This document shows, in pieces, positions 9,381-18,200 of a stretch of DNA of 64,000 nucleotides. Each line of letters opens with the position of its first letter. Positions within the stretch are counted from its first letter, which is position 1. The notes beneath the pieces were generated by a model. That model was not told the origin of the DNA and searched no databases. It was given only the letters and a program-made list of their open reading frames with translations. Position numbers and translations under genes: made by a program. The stretch comes from Pseudomonas sp. 8O (GTDB lineage Bacteria > Pseudomonadota > Gammaproteobacteria > Pseudomonadales > Pseudomonadaceae): NCBI RefSeq assembly GCF_902506495.1, contig NZ_LR733263.1, positions 289,372-353,371 of the forward strand, given 5' to 3'.

Positions 9381-10495
9381 TTCTCCACCGACACCGGCAC
9401 ATCGTGGCCGTACTTCTTGAGCAACGCATGGCGCTGTGCGGCCTTAAGATCTTCACATACCATCTCAGCGCACATTTCCTGCACAGTGATTTCAGGCACC
9501 CAGCCTAGCTTTTGCTTGGCTTTGGCAGGATCACCCAGCAGTGTTTCCACTTCGGCTGGACGGAAATAGCGAGGGTCAACACGCACCACGACATCGCCCA
9601 CACTGAGCGCCGGCGCCTTATTGCCCTCGATAGCCTCGATGATTGCGACCTCATCCACGCCCTGCCCTTCGAAGCGCAATGTAATGCCAAGCTCTGCTGC
9701 AGACCATTCGATGAACTGACGCACGGAATACTGCACGCCGGTCGCGATCACAAAATCATCGGGCTGATCCTGTTGCAACATCATCCACTGCATGCGTACG
9801 TAGTCCTTCGCATGCCCCCAGTCACGCAGTGCATCCATATTGCCCATATACAGGCACTTCTCCAGCCCCTGGGCGATATTCGCCAAACCTCGGGTGATCT
9901 TGCGGGTCACGAAGGTTTCGCCACGACGTGGCGATTCGTGGTTGAACAGAATTCCGTTACAAGCATACATCCCGTATGCCTCACGATAATTCACGGTAAT
10001 CCAGTAAGCATATAGCTTGGCTACAGCGTAGGGCGAACGCGGGTAGAAAGGTGTCGTTTCCTTTTGAGGAATCTCTTGCACCAGGCCGTACAGCTCTGAG
10101 GTCGAAGCCTGATAGAAACGTGTCTTTTTCTCCAGCCCCAACAAACGAATGGCCTCGAGAATACGCAAGGTACCCATAGCATCTACATCGGCGGTGTACT
10201 CCGGCGACTCGAAACTCACGGCTACGTGAGACTGGGCGCCAAGGTTGTACACCTCATCCGGCTGGATCTCCTGCAGAATACGAGTGAGATTGGAAGAGTC
10301 GGTTAGATCACCATAATGAAGCACAAAATTCTGATGCTCGACATGCGGGTCCTGGTAGATATGATCTACGCGCTGAGTATTGAACGATGAAGCACGACGC
10401 TTGATGCCATGTACTTCGTAGCCTTTTTCCAGCAAAAGCTCGGCGAGGTAGGAACCGTCCTGACCAGTCACTCCAGTGATAAGAGCCTTTTTCAT
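9377..10495 (-). CDS. gmd: GDP-mannose 4,6-dehydratase
   Basis: SDR enzyme of 372 residues, the length of the E. coli-type GMD. It oxidises and dehydrates GDP-D-mannose to GDP-4-keto-6-deoxymannose. Cofactor motif [10 protein letters not shown] lies at 8-17. The catalytic set falls at exactly the E. coli numbers: Thr132, Glu134, Tyr156 and Lys160 (STSELYG and YAVAK). [16 protein letters not shown] near 190 is the GDP-mannose-binding block. It starts within the stop codon of the paralogue at 10492-11478, so the two are coupled. Its product feeds fcl immediately downstream. Confidence 0.95.
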   Translation of the reverse strand: MKKALITGVTGQDGSYLAELLLEKGYEVHGIKRRASSFNTQRVDHIYQDPHVEHQNFVLHYGDLTDSSNLTRILQEIQPDEVYNLGAQSHVAVSFESPEYTADVDAMGTLRILEAIRLLGLEKKTRFYQASTSELYGLVQEIPQKETTPFYPRSPYAVAKLYAYWITVNYREAYGMYACNGILFNHESPRRGETFVTRKITRGLANIAQGLEKCLYMGNMDALRDWGHAKDYVRMQWMMLQQDQPDDFVIATGVQYSVRQFIEWSAAELGITLRFEGQGVDEVAIIEAIEGNKAPALSVGDVVVRVDPRYFRPAEVETLLGDPAKAKQKLGWVPEITVQEMCAEMVCEDLKAAQRHALLKKYGHDVPVSVEN

Positions 10496-11478
10496 GTTTT
10501 TAATTCCTGATTACGCATTGAAAGTTCTTGCTGAACAGCCTCTGAGCACATAGCAGATATCACATCATCAACCTTATAAGTTGCTGACCAGTTCAATTCT
10601 TGCTTAGCCTTGAGAGGATTGCCGCAACTATATTTTATATCAGACGGGCGAAACAAATCTCGATTGGTAGTGACATGATCATGCCAGTCAAGACCAAAGT
10701 AAACAAACGCCTTCCGAACAAATTCTTCAAGAGCACAGGACTCACCTGTAGCCACTACATAATCACCAGCCTGATCCTGCTGCAACATTCGCCACATTGC
10801 ATCAACATAATCAGGCGCCCACCCCCAATCCCTGTAAATATCGATATTACCCAATTTCAATTTTTCTTTACTTCCGGCAGCAATACGAGCAGCTGCTCGA
10901 ACAATCTTCTGCGTTACAAACCGCTCCGGGCGCAACGGTGATTCATGATTGAACAGAATGCCCGTGCTAGCATGCAAGCCATAGGATTCGCGATAACTAC
11001 GTGTCAACCAATAGGCGGAGGCTTTCGCCACTGCATACGGACTGCGAGGCCAGAATGGACGCCCCTCATCAGCGCCATCCGCTCCCGTATCACCATAGCA
11101 TTCGCTGGAGCCTGCGTTATAAAAACGAATAGCTGGATCAACAAAACGAATCGCCTCCAGCATATTAAGCGTTCCCTGCGCGATGCTTTCCATCGCCTCG
11201 ACAGGCTGCTCAAAGGAAAGGCCTACGGACGTTTGACCAGCAAGGTTGTAGATTTCATTTGGCCGATGAGTATCAATTACCGTCAGTACACTACGAAAGT
11301 CATTGATAGCCATCGAAAACAGGCTAACTTTTTGCTTTATACCCAGACGCTCAAGATTGGTAAACGGAGCGATCATCGAATCACGCGACGTACCAATAAC
11401 CTCGTATCCCTTTTCCAATAAGAGCTTTGCTAGATAGCTACCATCTTGCCCGCCGATACCACAAATCAATGCCTTCAT
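10492..11478 (-). CDS. Second GDP-mannose 4,6-dehydratase-like SDR
   Basis: A 328-residue protein of the GMD family, shorter than the neighbouring Gmd and nearer in length to the A-band GMD of P. aeruginosa. It has [10 protein letters not shown] at 7-16 and [20 protein letters not shown] near 175. Glu126, Tyr148 and Lys152 are kept, but the position of catalytic Thr132 is Ser124 (AGSSECYG). The start at 11478 overlaps the upstream stop (ATGA) and begins exactly at the first beta strand; the in-frame extension to 11577 has no family support. It may be a true dehydratase for a second 6-deoxyhexose route, or a reductase/epimerase built on the same scaffold. A dedicated Rmd is not otherwise seen in the window. 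Confidence 0.82.
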   Translation of the reverse strand: MKALICGIGGQDGSYLAKLLLEKGYEVIGTSRDSMIAPFTNLERLGIKQKVSLFSMAINDFRSVLTVIDTHRPNEIYNLAGQTSVGLSFEQPVEAMESIAQGTLNMLEAIRFVDPAIRFYNAGSSECYGDTGADGADEGRPFWPRSPYAVAKASAYWLTRSYRESYGLHASTGILFNHESPLRPERFVTQKIVRAAARIAAGSKEKLKLGNIDIYRDWGWAPDYVDAMWRMLQQDQAGDYVVATGESCALEEFVRKAFVYFGLDWHDHVTTNRDLFRPSDIKYSCGNPLKAKQELNWSATYKVDDVISAMCSEAVQQELSMRNQELKT

Positions 11479-12578
11479 GACAGAACCCGTTGATAGATAG
11501 CGTGAGTTTCTAGAGCGCAGCGATTCCATGAGAACTCCTTCACGCGCGCCAGCCCGAGCTGCCTTAGCTCTTCGCATTTTTCAGAACTCTGCAAGACCTC
11601 AAACAGAGCCATGGCCAATGACTCTGCAGAATAAGGATCAAACATTTTAGCAGCAGCACCTACAACTTCAGGAATAGAGCTGGTATTACTACAAACAACA
11701 GGGCAGCCATAACTCATGGCCTCCAGAGGAGGAATGCCAAAGCCTTCATAAAGGGAAGGATACACAAAAAGAGCAGCCTGCTTGTAACGCGCTGCAAGAA
11801 CCTGATCGCTACCGTCCTGCTGACGAACTTGAGCAACAACATTCAGTCGTTCGATAACACTACGCTCATGGGCAGTGAATTCACCGCCGCCAAAAGCAAC
11901 AAGATCAAAATTCTCTTTTAGCCATGGCTGGCTAGCATATGCCTGAAGCAATGTCTCAAAATTCTTGTAGCCACCACGCATTCCGACATAGAGCAAATAT
12001 GGACGCACTGGCGCCTTCTCATCGTCAATGCAAGAGGCAGTAAGAGAAAAACCGAGGTGAACAACCGACGTTTTTTCAACTGGCACATCGAGCAAACGAA
12101 CAAGATCTTGTCGCGTATGTTCAGAGATACAGATCACATGATCAGCCCTCTGGACAGCTCGGCGCTTGACGGCACAGGTTTTATCTTTCTCCGAAAAAGA
12201 TTGAGGAAATAATTCGTGAATCATGTCATAAACCGTAATGACGGTACGACTGGAACGGGGAGCTGAGGGGCGGATGGAATAATAGGTTTCGTGCACAATA
12301 CTGGGTCTAAGTGCCCTCATAAGCAACGGTGAAAGAACCATATTAGACGCGCGACAGAATCTTTCCGCCCCGCGGAACGCAGGCATGTGTTTCCCAAGCA
12401 CGCCTAAGGAAGAAGGCGCACCTGACAAATAATTATTTATGAAGAAAGGACTATTGACGTTAACACTGCCATCATCGCCAACAACCTCTGCTAAACCTTT
12501 GGCTAACTCAAAAAAATAACGAGAAATACCACCATAGCGCTGGGAAGAAAAAATCTGGTGGTCATAGACGACTCTCAT
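11475..12578 (-). CDS. Glycosyltransferase family 4 (possible mannosyltransferase)
   Basis: GT-B enzyme of 367 residues. The N-terminus YGGISRYFFELAKGL is the donor/acceptor loop seen in many GDP-mannose-dependent GT4 enzymes. Middle motifs are VYDMIHELFPQ near 115 and CISEHTRQDL near 146. The C-terminal domain has YVGMRGGYKNFE near 195 and the nucleotide-sugar site YPSLYEGFGIPPLEAMSYG near 275. It sits upstream of the gmd pair and downstream of the methyltransferase with ATGA overlaps on both sides. Mannose or rhamnose transfer is a reasonable guess from similarity to WbpY/WbpZ-type enzymes; the linkage is unknown. Confidence 0.83.
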   Translation of the reverse strand: MRVVYDHQIFSSQRYGGISRYFFELAKGLAEVVGDDGSVNVNSPFFINNYLSGAPSSLGVLGKHMPAFRGAERFCRASNMVLSPLLMRALRPSIVHETYYSIRPSAPRSSRTVITVYDMIHELFPQSFSEKDKTCAVKRRAVQRADHVICISEHTRQDLVRLLDVPVEKTSVVHLGFSLTASCIDDEKAPVRPYLLYVGMRGGYKNFETLLQAYASQPWLKENFDLVAFGGGEFTAHERSVIERLNVVAQVRQQDGSDQVLAARYKQAALFVYPSLYEGFGIPPLEAMSYGCPVVCSNTSSIPEVVGAAAKMFDPYSAESLAMALFEVLQSSEKCEELRQLGLARVKEFSWNRCALETHAIYQRVLS

Positions 12579-13381
12579 GACTTTGACACCGAGCTTAACA
12601 TTTTGCGATGGTCATCCATTGTTTTTGACTTCATAAGACGGCGGAGCAAAGGAGCAGTAGCTTTCGAAAAATAAGAACTGGTAACAATACGCAACCAGTT
12701 CTTCCTTAGTCTTCGTTTCGTGAAGATATGAATCCCGTTGGCACTATAGAAATTAAGCCCCAACTTATCAGCAAGCACTTGCAGCGTCCGAAGCTGAAAA
12801 AAACCAATGTGCTGCCCCGTAGGAAGCGAGTAATACCACCATTCCGCCGGATTAGGGGGAGCACCATTATAAAGCTCAGTCGAAAAAATTAATGTATCAG
12901 CATTTGCACAAGAAAGAATTTCTTTTACATGCATAACAGGATCTATTACATGCTCCAAAACTTCCATAGCCGTTACCGCAACACATTTACCAACCTCAGC
13001 ATCATATTCAAACCCACAGGCCAGCGTATTTTCACAATACTTATCAGACCAGTAAAAATCAAAGCCATAATCCCTCATCAACCTGGTCAACATTCCATAG
13101 CCACCAGCAGAGTCTAAATACCGCCCGCCGCCACGCTCTGCCATTTCCCAAAACAATAAGGATGAAAGCTTTTCGGCTATCGAAAAATTTCGTGAGACCA
13201 GCCCTGTATCAGCATCAGCAATAGCAGAGGAATAAGCTTCGCTCAGCCAATACGGCTCATGAACCTTTAGATAACCACACGATTGGCATACCATATAATC
13301 CGCATTATATTTCCCCAGCAGTACCGCAGAGAAAACATGCGCCATTTGACCCTGGCATATCGAACATTTAACTTCATCCAC
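12575..13381 (-). CDS. Class I SAM-dependent methyltransferase with zinc ribbon
   Basis: A 268-residue protein with an N-terminal four-cysteine element (CSICQ and CQSCG, about residues 6-38) that could bind zinc. A Methyltransf_23-like domain follows, with YLDSAGGYGMLTRLM near 88-102 as the SAM-binding loop and AVTAMEVLEHVIDP near 135. The C-terminus is basic. The gene starts with GTG (GGGATT at 8 bases upstream). Similar proteins in polysaccharide clusters O-methylate sugars or cap the non-reducing end of chains. Its AT-rich composition and rare-codon use match wzx and differ from the housekeeping genes, suggesting acquisition from outside. The exact target is unknown. Confidence 0.7.
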   Translation of the reverse strand: MDEVKCSICQGQMAHVFSAVLLGKYNADYMVCQSCGYLKVHEPYWLSEAYSSAIADADTGLVSRNFSIAEKLSSLLFWEMAERGGGRYLDSAGGYGMLTRLMRDYGFDFYWSDKYCENTLACGFEYDAEVGKCVAVTAMEVLEHVIDPVMHVKEILSCANADTLIFSTELYNGAPPNPAEWWYYSLPTGQHIGFFQLRTLQVLADKLGLNFYSANGIHIFTKRRLRKNWLRIVTSSYFSKATAPLLRRLMKSKTMDDHRKMLSSVSKS

Positions 13382-13519
13382 AGCTTTAATCCCAAATCCA
13401 TATCGGCCAAATAGCCATCTAAAAAATAGAAGCAGAGCCCCACAAAAAAAATCGGCGCCCCATTACCTCTCGCAAAATATCTTCAAAAAAGTCACTACAT
13501 CAAATAAACACAACCCACA

Positions 13520-14926
13520 TTAAGAAGATTGCATATCATTACGCGACCCAACAGAGCACGACATCGCTCTAGCTATCTTTTGCCGCCACAGAACCCCATA
13601 TAGAGAAACCGCACAAAGAGAATAGACTAATGCCCAAACCCATAGCATCCCCTCGATCCCATAAAGAAAGAAACCTAAAACCTTGAAAGTTACACCAAAA
13701 AAAATCATTACCATAGCAAAAAAAACCTGCTCCCTAATAAAGCCACATCCATTCAGAGCCATGGCTAACGCATGCCCTAAAGACTCTACAACCATCACAA
13801 CAAAAAAAGCTCCAACCAAAGACATAGGCACGCTCAGACCACCGCCAGTCCAAAACCCGATAACATCCTGACTAAAAACCCACAGAACCCCTCCTCCAAA
13901 TAAACCGATCAAAGCAGTTAAAAACAAACTCCTCCTAAATGTATGAACAATAAAAAAGCCATCTCTCCTTGTGTAAGCATCCGCATAAGCAGCCCACAGC
14001 GGCGCATTAATAATAGAGAGAGGTATACTTACGAACTGAAACAAACGCTGCACCACTGCATATATAGCCACATGCGCAGCACCTAAGACACTCGATATCA
14101 ACAGAGCATCCATTCCCACATAAACAATAGAAGCCAACTGCAAAACTAAAAACAGCCCACCCACCTGAATCAAGTTATCTTTCTCAATACGCATAAAAAA
14201 CAGGCCATTTTTAAAGCCAAAAAGATCCTGCCACCAAAGTCTAAGCAATAAAAAAACTCCGGAAATTTGCTGACACCCCAAAGTAGCCCACAACAGGAAA
14301 ACTATCCCGCACTCATATTTAGCACCAACAAATAATAAAATAAGTGACATCCCCGCCGAAACAACACTAGCCAAATGAGACTCATAGGCTCTTTGGAGAC
14401 CAGCAAAAACCCGATGAACACCACCAAAAAACAAACTAATAGAAAATATTACAGCAAAACTAAGCCCTGCATCTCTAAACTCCTCCCAGAGAGAGGAATC
14501 ATCAGTCTTAATCAGTTTATCCCATGGCAAGATAGTGGCAATCAAGCTCAAGACAATCAGAACAATCACGGACACCAACAGCAGGAATAGCAAACCACCA
14601 GAAATGACATCACATACTCTTCCGCCCTCGGCATTGATTTTAGCGACCCTATTCGTTAACGCATTTCCAATTCCAAGATCCAAAAATATTAGGAGCCCTG
14701 CCAGACTAACCACAGTCATCCAGGCACCGAATCTTTCCACCCCTAAGTAAGGAATTGTCAAGCTAACAGCCAACACCATGACAAGCATAGACGCACCGCG
14801 TCCGAAAACGTTGGCAAGCATGGTCCATAAGGCCCTTCGATAACGTTCGGACCTCACCCCCTCTTCGGTGCTCTCATCAAAAGGTTTAAATCGCAAGTAG
14901 CGCGACAAGGTTAATAATCTCATCAT
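13520..14926 (-). CDS. wzx: Wzx-type O-unit flippase
   Basis: Integral membrane protein of 468 residues with about twelve to fourteen hydrophobic segments spread along its whole length, the profile of the MOP/PST flippase superfamily. The N-terminal helix pair around residues 35-75 and the conserved AAYADAY-R-D block near 310 support Wzx rather than a Wzy polymerase, which would have a large periplasmic loop. It would flip undecaprenyl-linked O-units across the inner membrane. The DNA is clearly more AT-rich than the flanking manC. It overlaps manC (ATGATG start within the stop), while 138 bases of AT-rich DNA without a gene separate it from the methyltransferase. Confidence 0.85.
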   Translation of the reverse strand: MMRLLTLSRYLRFKPFDESTEEGVRSERYRRALWTMLANVFGRGASMLVMVLAVSLTIPYLGVERFGAWMTVVSLAGLLIFLDLGIGNALTNRVAKINAEGGRVCDVISGGLLFLLLVSVIVLIVLSLIATILPWDKLIKTDDSSLWEEFRDAGLSFAVIFSISLFFGGVHRVFAGLQRAYESHLASVVSAGMSLILLFVGAKYECGIVFLLWATLGCQQISGVFLLLRLWWQDLFGFKNGLFFMRIEKDNLIQVGGLFLVLQLASIVYVGMDALLISSVLGAAHVAIYAVVQRLFQFVSIPLSIINAPLWAAYADAYTRRDGFFIVHTFRRSLFLTALIGLFGGGVLWVFSQDVIGFWTGGGLSVPMSLVGAFFVVMVVESLGHALAMALNGCGFIREQVFFAMVMIFFGVTFKVLGFFLYGIEGMLWVWALVYSLCAVSLYGVLWRQKIARAMSCSVGSRNDMQSS

Positions 14927-16368
14927 CTACGTCCATAGGTATCTTCGAGACGTACAATATCGTCTTCACCCAAATAACTACCGGACTGCACTTCGATGAT
15001 CTCTAGCGGAATACTTCCAGGATTAGCCAAACGGTGAACCTCCCCTAGGGGGATATAGGTGCTCTGGTTCTCGCTGAGCAGCAGCGTTTCACTACCCCGC
15101 GTAATTTCTGCGGTGCCCTGCACTACGATCCAGTGCTCGGCACGATGATGGTGTTTTTGTAGGCTCAGGCTCGCTTTGGGGTTGACCTGTATACGCTTGA
15201 CCTTGAAGCGTCCACCCTCATCGATGCTGTCATACCAGCCCCATGGGCGGTGTACCTTACGGTGAAGGGTGTGCTCCTCGCGAGACTGCTGGTTAAGCAG
15301 GCTCACAATCTGTTTAACGTCCTGGCAGCGACTTCTATCTGCAACCAGAACCGCATCTGCTGTTTCAATCACCACGAGGTTCTCAACGCCGGCAAGTGCC
15401 ACAAGACGGCTACTGGCGTGTACAAGCGAATTACTGCTTTCAGTTATCAGCACATCGCCATGAACGGCATTGCCTTCATCATTCTTAGGCGAAACATCCC
15501 ACACGGCATCCCACGCACCCAAGTCACTCCAGCCGGCATTCAGAGGTAGCATTCTGATGGGAAAGCCACTACCGGGACATTTCTCCATAACGGCGTAATC
15601 GATCGATTCGCTAGGTGTTGCAGCAAAAGCTTCGCTATCAGGCCGAATAAAGGCGCCATCAATCCGCTTTTCCGTCCAGCTCTTCAAGGCAGCCTGAAGA
15701 ATATCGGGTCGAAAGCTCTCCAGGGCCGCTAACCATACCGACGCCTTGAGTACGAATAAGCCTGCATTCCAGTAGTAACCGCCCTCATCCAGGTAGGCTT
15801 GAGCAGTGTCCCGGTCGGGTTTCTCTACAAAGCGCTCGACAGCTGCAACCGTCTCGCTATTAGAAGCCACCTTGATATAGCCATAGCCGGTTTCAGGCCT
15901 GTCAGGGGTAATGCCGAGAATGACGATGTTGTCCTCAAGCGCAGACTCAACCGCCCGCTGCATCGCAACGCGGAAAGCTTCGTCGTCAGTGATGGCTTGA
16001 TCTGCCGGGGTAACCACGAGCACTGGATCTGTTCCTGCTTCGCGTGCAGCCAAGGCAGCCAGTGTCAGTGCCGGCGCGGTGTTACGCCCTACTGGCTCGA
16101 GCAGGAATGTCGCATTGTTGACCCCAAGCTCCCTGAGTTGCTCTTGTGCAAGAAAGCGGTGTTCTTCATTGCAAACGATGTAAGGCAAGGAAGGGGCCCC
16201 GCTCGACTCACCGCCACCTAGGAGGCGCTTTATGGACTGTTGGAACAAGCTGTCATTGCCTACCAGGCAAAGGAACTGCTTTGGAAAGCCTGACCGCGAC
16301 AACGGCCACAGCCGCGTACCTGATCCGCCGCACAGCACTACTGGTTGAATGGGGTTAGTTGGCATCAT
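14923..16368 (-). CDS. manC: Mannose-1-phosphate guanylyltransferase / mannose-6-phosphate isomerase
   Basis: Bifunctional enzyme of 481 residues (AlgA/WbpW family) that makes GDP-mannose and interconverts fructose-6-P and mannose-6-P. The N-terminal nucleotidyltransferase has CGGSGTRLWPLSR near 13-25 and FVEKPD near 176. The C-terminal cupin isomerase has LQKHHHRAEHW near 402-412 with the metal-binding histidines. As the first gene of the sugar operon it supplies GDP-mannose for gmd, the gmd paralogue and any mannosyltransferase. Phosphomannomutase is not in the window and must come from elsewhere (algC in Pseudomonas). Two adjacent ATGs can serve as start. I saw no convincing promoter in the 133 bases upstream. 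Confidence 0.93.
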   Translation of the reverse strand: MMPTNPIQPVVLCGGSGTRLWPLSRSGFPKQFLCLVGNDSLFQQSIKRLLGGGESSGAPSLPYIVCNEEHRFLAQEQLRELGVNNATFLLEPVGRNTAPALTLAALAAREAGTDPVLVVTPADQAITDDEAFRVAMQRAVESALEDNIVILGITPDRPETGYGYIKVASNSETVAAVERFVEKPDRDTAQAYLDEGGYYWNAGLFVLKASVWLAALESFRPDILQAALKSWTEKRIDGAFIRPDSEAFAATPSESIDYAVMEKCPGSGFPIRMLPLNAGWSDLGAWDAVWDVSPKNDEGNAVHGDVLITESSNSLVHASSRLVALAGVENLVVIETADAVLVADRSRCQDVKQIVSLLNQQSREEHTLHRKVHRPWGWYDSIDEGGRFKVKRIQVNPKASLSLQKHHHRAEHWIVVQGTAEITRGSETLLLSENQSTYIPLGEVHRLANPGSIPLEIIEVQSGSYLGEDDIVRLEDTYGRR

Positions 16369-16501
16369 GAAACGTTGAACCTGTGTGATGGGTACTTATC
16401 TAGGCAATGGCAAACCGGTTTCTTTCCGGCCCAATCAAACTCTAGATAGAGTGACAAAGCCTCAGATCTACTGGGCGCCTACGCAAAGGAATGGCAACGG
16501 C

Positions 16502-17267
16502 TCACCCCATCCCGGTCTCCTCATCAATGCCTGGCAACAGGATGTCCACATCACTGCTCTGGTCGACATAGCGCTCTCGCAATGCACCAGCCAAAGCACG
16601 TCTAGCTGGCTTCTCGCCATGTACCGGACGGATTTCATTTGGCCACGCGCTCATACGACTGACAAACCTTAACAACCCTGACTGATCCGCATGAGTTGAA
16701 TAACCGCCTATGGTATGCACCTGAGCCCGAATGTCATAGCGTTCCCCGTCAAATTCCACATAGCAATTACGCTGGCCAACGTGCTGGCTCTGTCTCCCGG
16801 ACGTACCTTCAGCCTGGCAGCCGACGCATAGCACATCATCGCTCATCACTGACCACTGCCTTCAGGTAGTTGACGATACGCCAACTGGAGCACATGCCGT
16901 TGCCAGCGATGGCAATAGCTGGCTGAGCGGTTTGCGTTAAGGCGACGATAGGCAGCTCGCTCAACTTGAAGGCGCGCTTGACCTGTTTTTGGTCGTGGCT
17001 GAAACCGAGCTTGAAGGCATTTTCGAGGACGCAGGGTATGCGGCCCACGCGGCCGACATGAGCATGGGTTGCGACCAGTGCCTTGCCGCCCAGAGAGAAG
17101 TCAGGTGCGAGGCTGCCTGCGCCTGCCCGGCCCGCAGAAGAGGTTTCGGCGCCTTGAAAGAGGCTGCAGTCAATCAGCAGCGCATGCTTATCGTCCACCT
17201 GCAGCTGATGACATGAGCCCGTCACGCCTGCTATGGCGCCGTTATGAACAATGGAGGGGTACCGCAC
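16502..17267 (-). pseudogene. Decayed MBL-fold beta-CASP RNA-processing nuclease
   Basis: The reading frame 17267-16836 starts like full-length MBL-fold RNA nucleases of proteobacteria (MRYPSIVHNGAIAGVTGSCH), which are usually about 470 residues. The metal motif HxHxDH is spoiled (THAHVGRVGRIP). About 25 residues are missing after GRIP, and a further block of roughly 200 residues is lost before AIAGNGMCSS. At about 16840 a one-base loss moves the remainder into another frame, which continues with LCVGCQAEGTSGRQ, the TIGGYSTHADQSG block and VHGEKPARRAL before ending at 16502. At least two deletions, one frameshift and loss of metal ligands make it a pseudogene. It occupies the place where P. 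aeruginosa has wzz, between ihfB and the O-antigen operon. Confidence 0.85.
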
Positions 17268-17495
17268 GAGTCAATCCCTTAACGCTGGCGAATTTAAAGG
17301 GACTCGGCCCAGTAGTGCGGATGACTGTTCAGAGAATGGTAATTAACTGAACCAGCTGGAAATTTGGCAACGGCGCGCCCTGTGAAAGCCCGGTCATTTT
17401 GCCGGTTTTCCATGATTTCGCAAGCATGACAAAAGCGTGACGCCAGGCGACCGCCTGATCAGGAGAATGACACTCTCAAGAAGGAAAAAGCGCAG

Positions 17496-17780
17496 TCACT
17501 CGTCCTCATTGACCCGGTCACGCAGCTCCTTACCCGGCTTGAAATGCGGCACGAACTTGCCATCCAGGCGGACAGATTGGCCGGTTTTCGGGTTGCGCCC
17601 AACGCGCGGCGCGCGGTAATGCAGCGAGAAGCTGCCAAAGCCACGAATCTCGATGCGATCCCCCGTGGCCAGTGCCTGGGACATTTGCTCCAGCATGGTC
17701 TTGATGGCTAACTCGACATCCTTGGAGGACAGCTGACCCTGATGAGTGACAATTCTTTCGATCAACTCCGACTTGGTCAT
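17496..17780 (-). CDS. ihfB: Integration host factor subunit beta
   Basis: A 94-residue DNA-bending protein of the HU/IHF family, forming a heterodimer with IhfA that kinks DNA at specific sites. It starts [18 protein letters not shown] and carries the beta-arm signature [12 protein letters not shown] near 60-71 with the intercalating proline, then [14 protein letters not shown]. The 30-base leader contains AAGAAGGGAAAACC before the ATG. Order rpsA-ihfB is the ancestral gammaproteobacterial one. In Pseudomonas ihfB borders the O-antigen locus, as here. The 228 bases between its stop and the pseudogene hold no gene; a small GC hairpin at 17444-17457 lacks a T run. Confidence 0.97.
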   Translation of the reverse strand: MTKSELIERIVTHQGQLSSKDVELAIKTMLEQMSQALATGDRIEIRGFGSFSLHYRAPRVGRNPKTGQSVRLDGKFVPHFKPGKELRDRVNEDE

Positions 17781-18200
17781 GGTTTTCCCTTCTTTTTCAA
17801 GCGGCTAGAAGACTCGACGGTTCGGTTGTAGCACGCGGGTCAGCTTTTGAACAGCCTAAAAAACAAGGTGTTAGCGCAATACGGGGACAGTACCGCGCCA
17901 TACGACACGCAAGAGGCTCACATCGGGGACATAAAACGGTTTGCCGACCCCGGGAATGGCAAGCCCCCCTGGACGGCCGAACCAAAGCGCATCCGCACAC
18001 CCAGTGATCAACGACAGGCAAAAAGCTTCGCGAGCAGCGCTTTCTCCAACCAGCAGCGCTTCATGACGGCTCCCAGACAATGGAGGGATGCACTTCTTAC
18101 CAGAGCCAAACATCGCCTGGTGCGCGCGGCGCTCCCTACGGGATGCGGAAACGAAAAAGGGCGGCCCGAGGGCCGCCCTTTTTTGATGAATTACCCGAAC
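17781..18200. other. Gene-free interval between rpsA and ihfB
   Basis: About 420 bases without a credible gene. It holds the ihfB leader next to 17781 and the rpsA terminator at its far end. The middle (about 17880-18120) can be read open in two minus-strand frames, but the products resemble no family, have no ribosome site and use atypical codons. Two copies of GGGGACA (17890-17935) recall scars seen beside REP-associated transposases, but no transposase can be read. Confidence 0.5.
18154..18184 (-). terminator. rpsA terminator
   Basis: Stem GGGCGGCCC/GGGCCGCCC (18159-18167 and 18170-18178) flanked by five A and six T, so it could terminate from both sides. It ends 17 bases downstream of the rpsA stop. 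Confidence 0.9.

Noticed and set aside
17444..17457. Hairpin CAGGCG/CGCCTG after ihfB as a terminator
   Set aside because: Six pairs with only two loop bases and no adjoining T run.
17880..18120. Remnant of a REP-associated transposase
   Set aside because: GGGGACA motifs recall such scars, but no transposase residues can be read in any frame.
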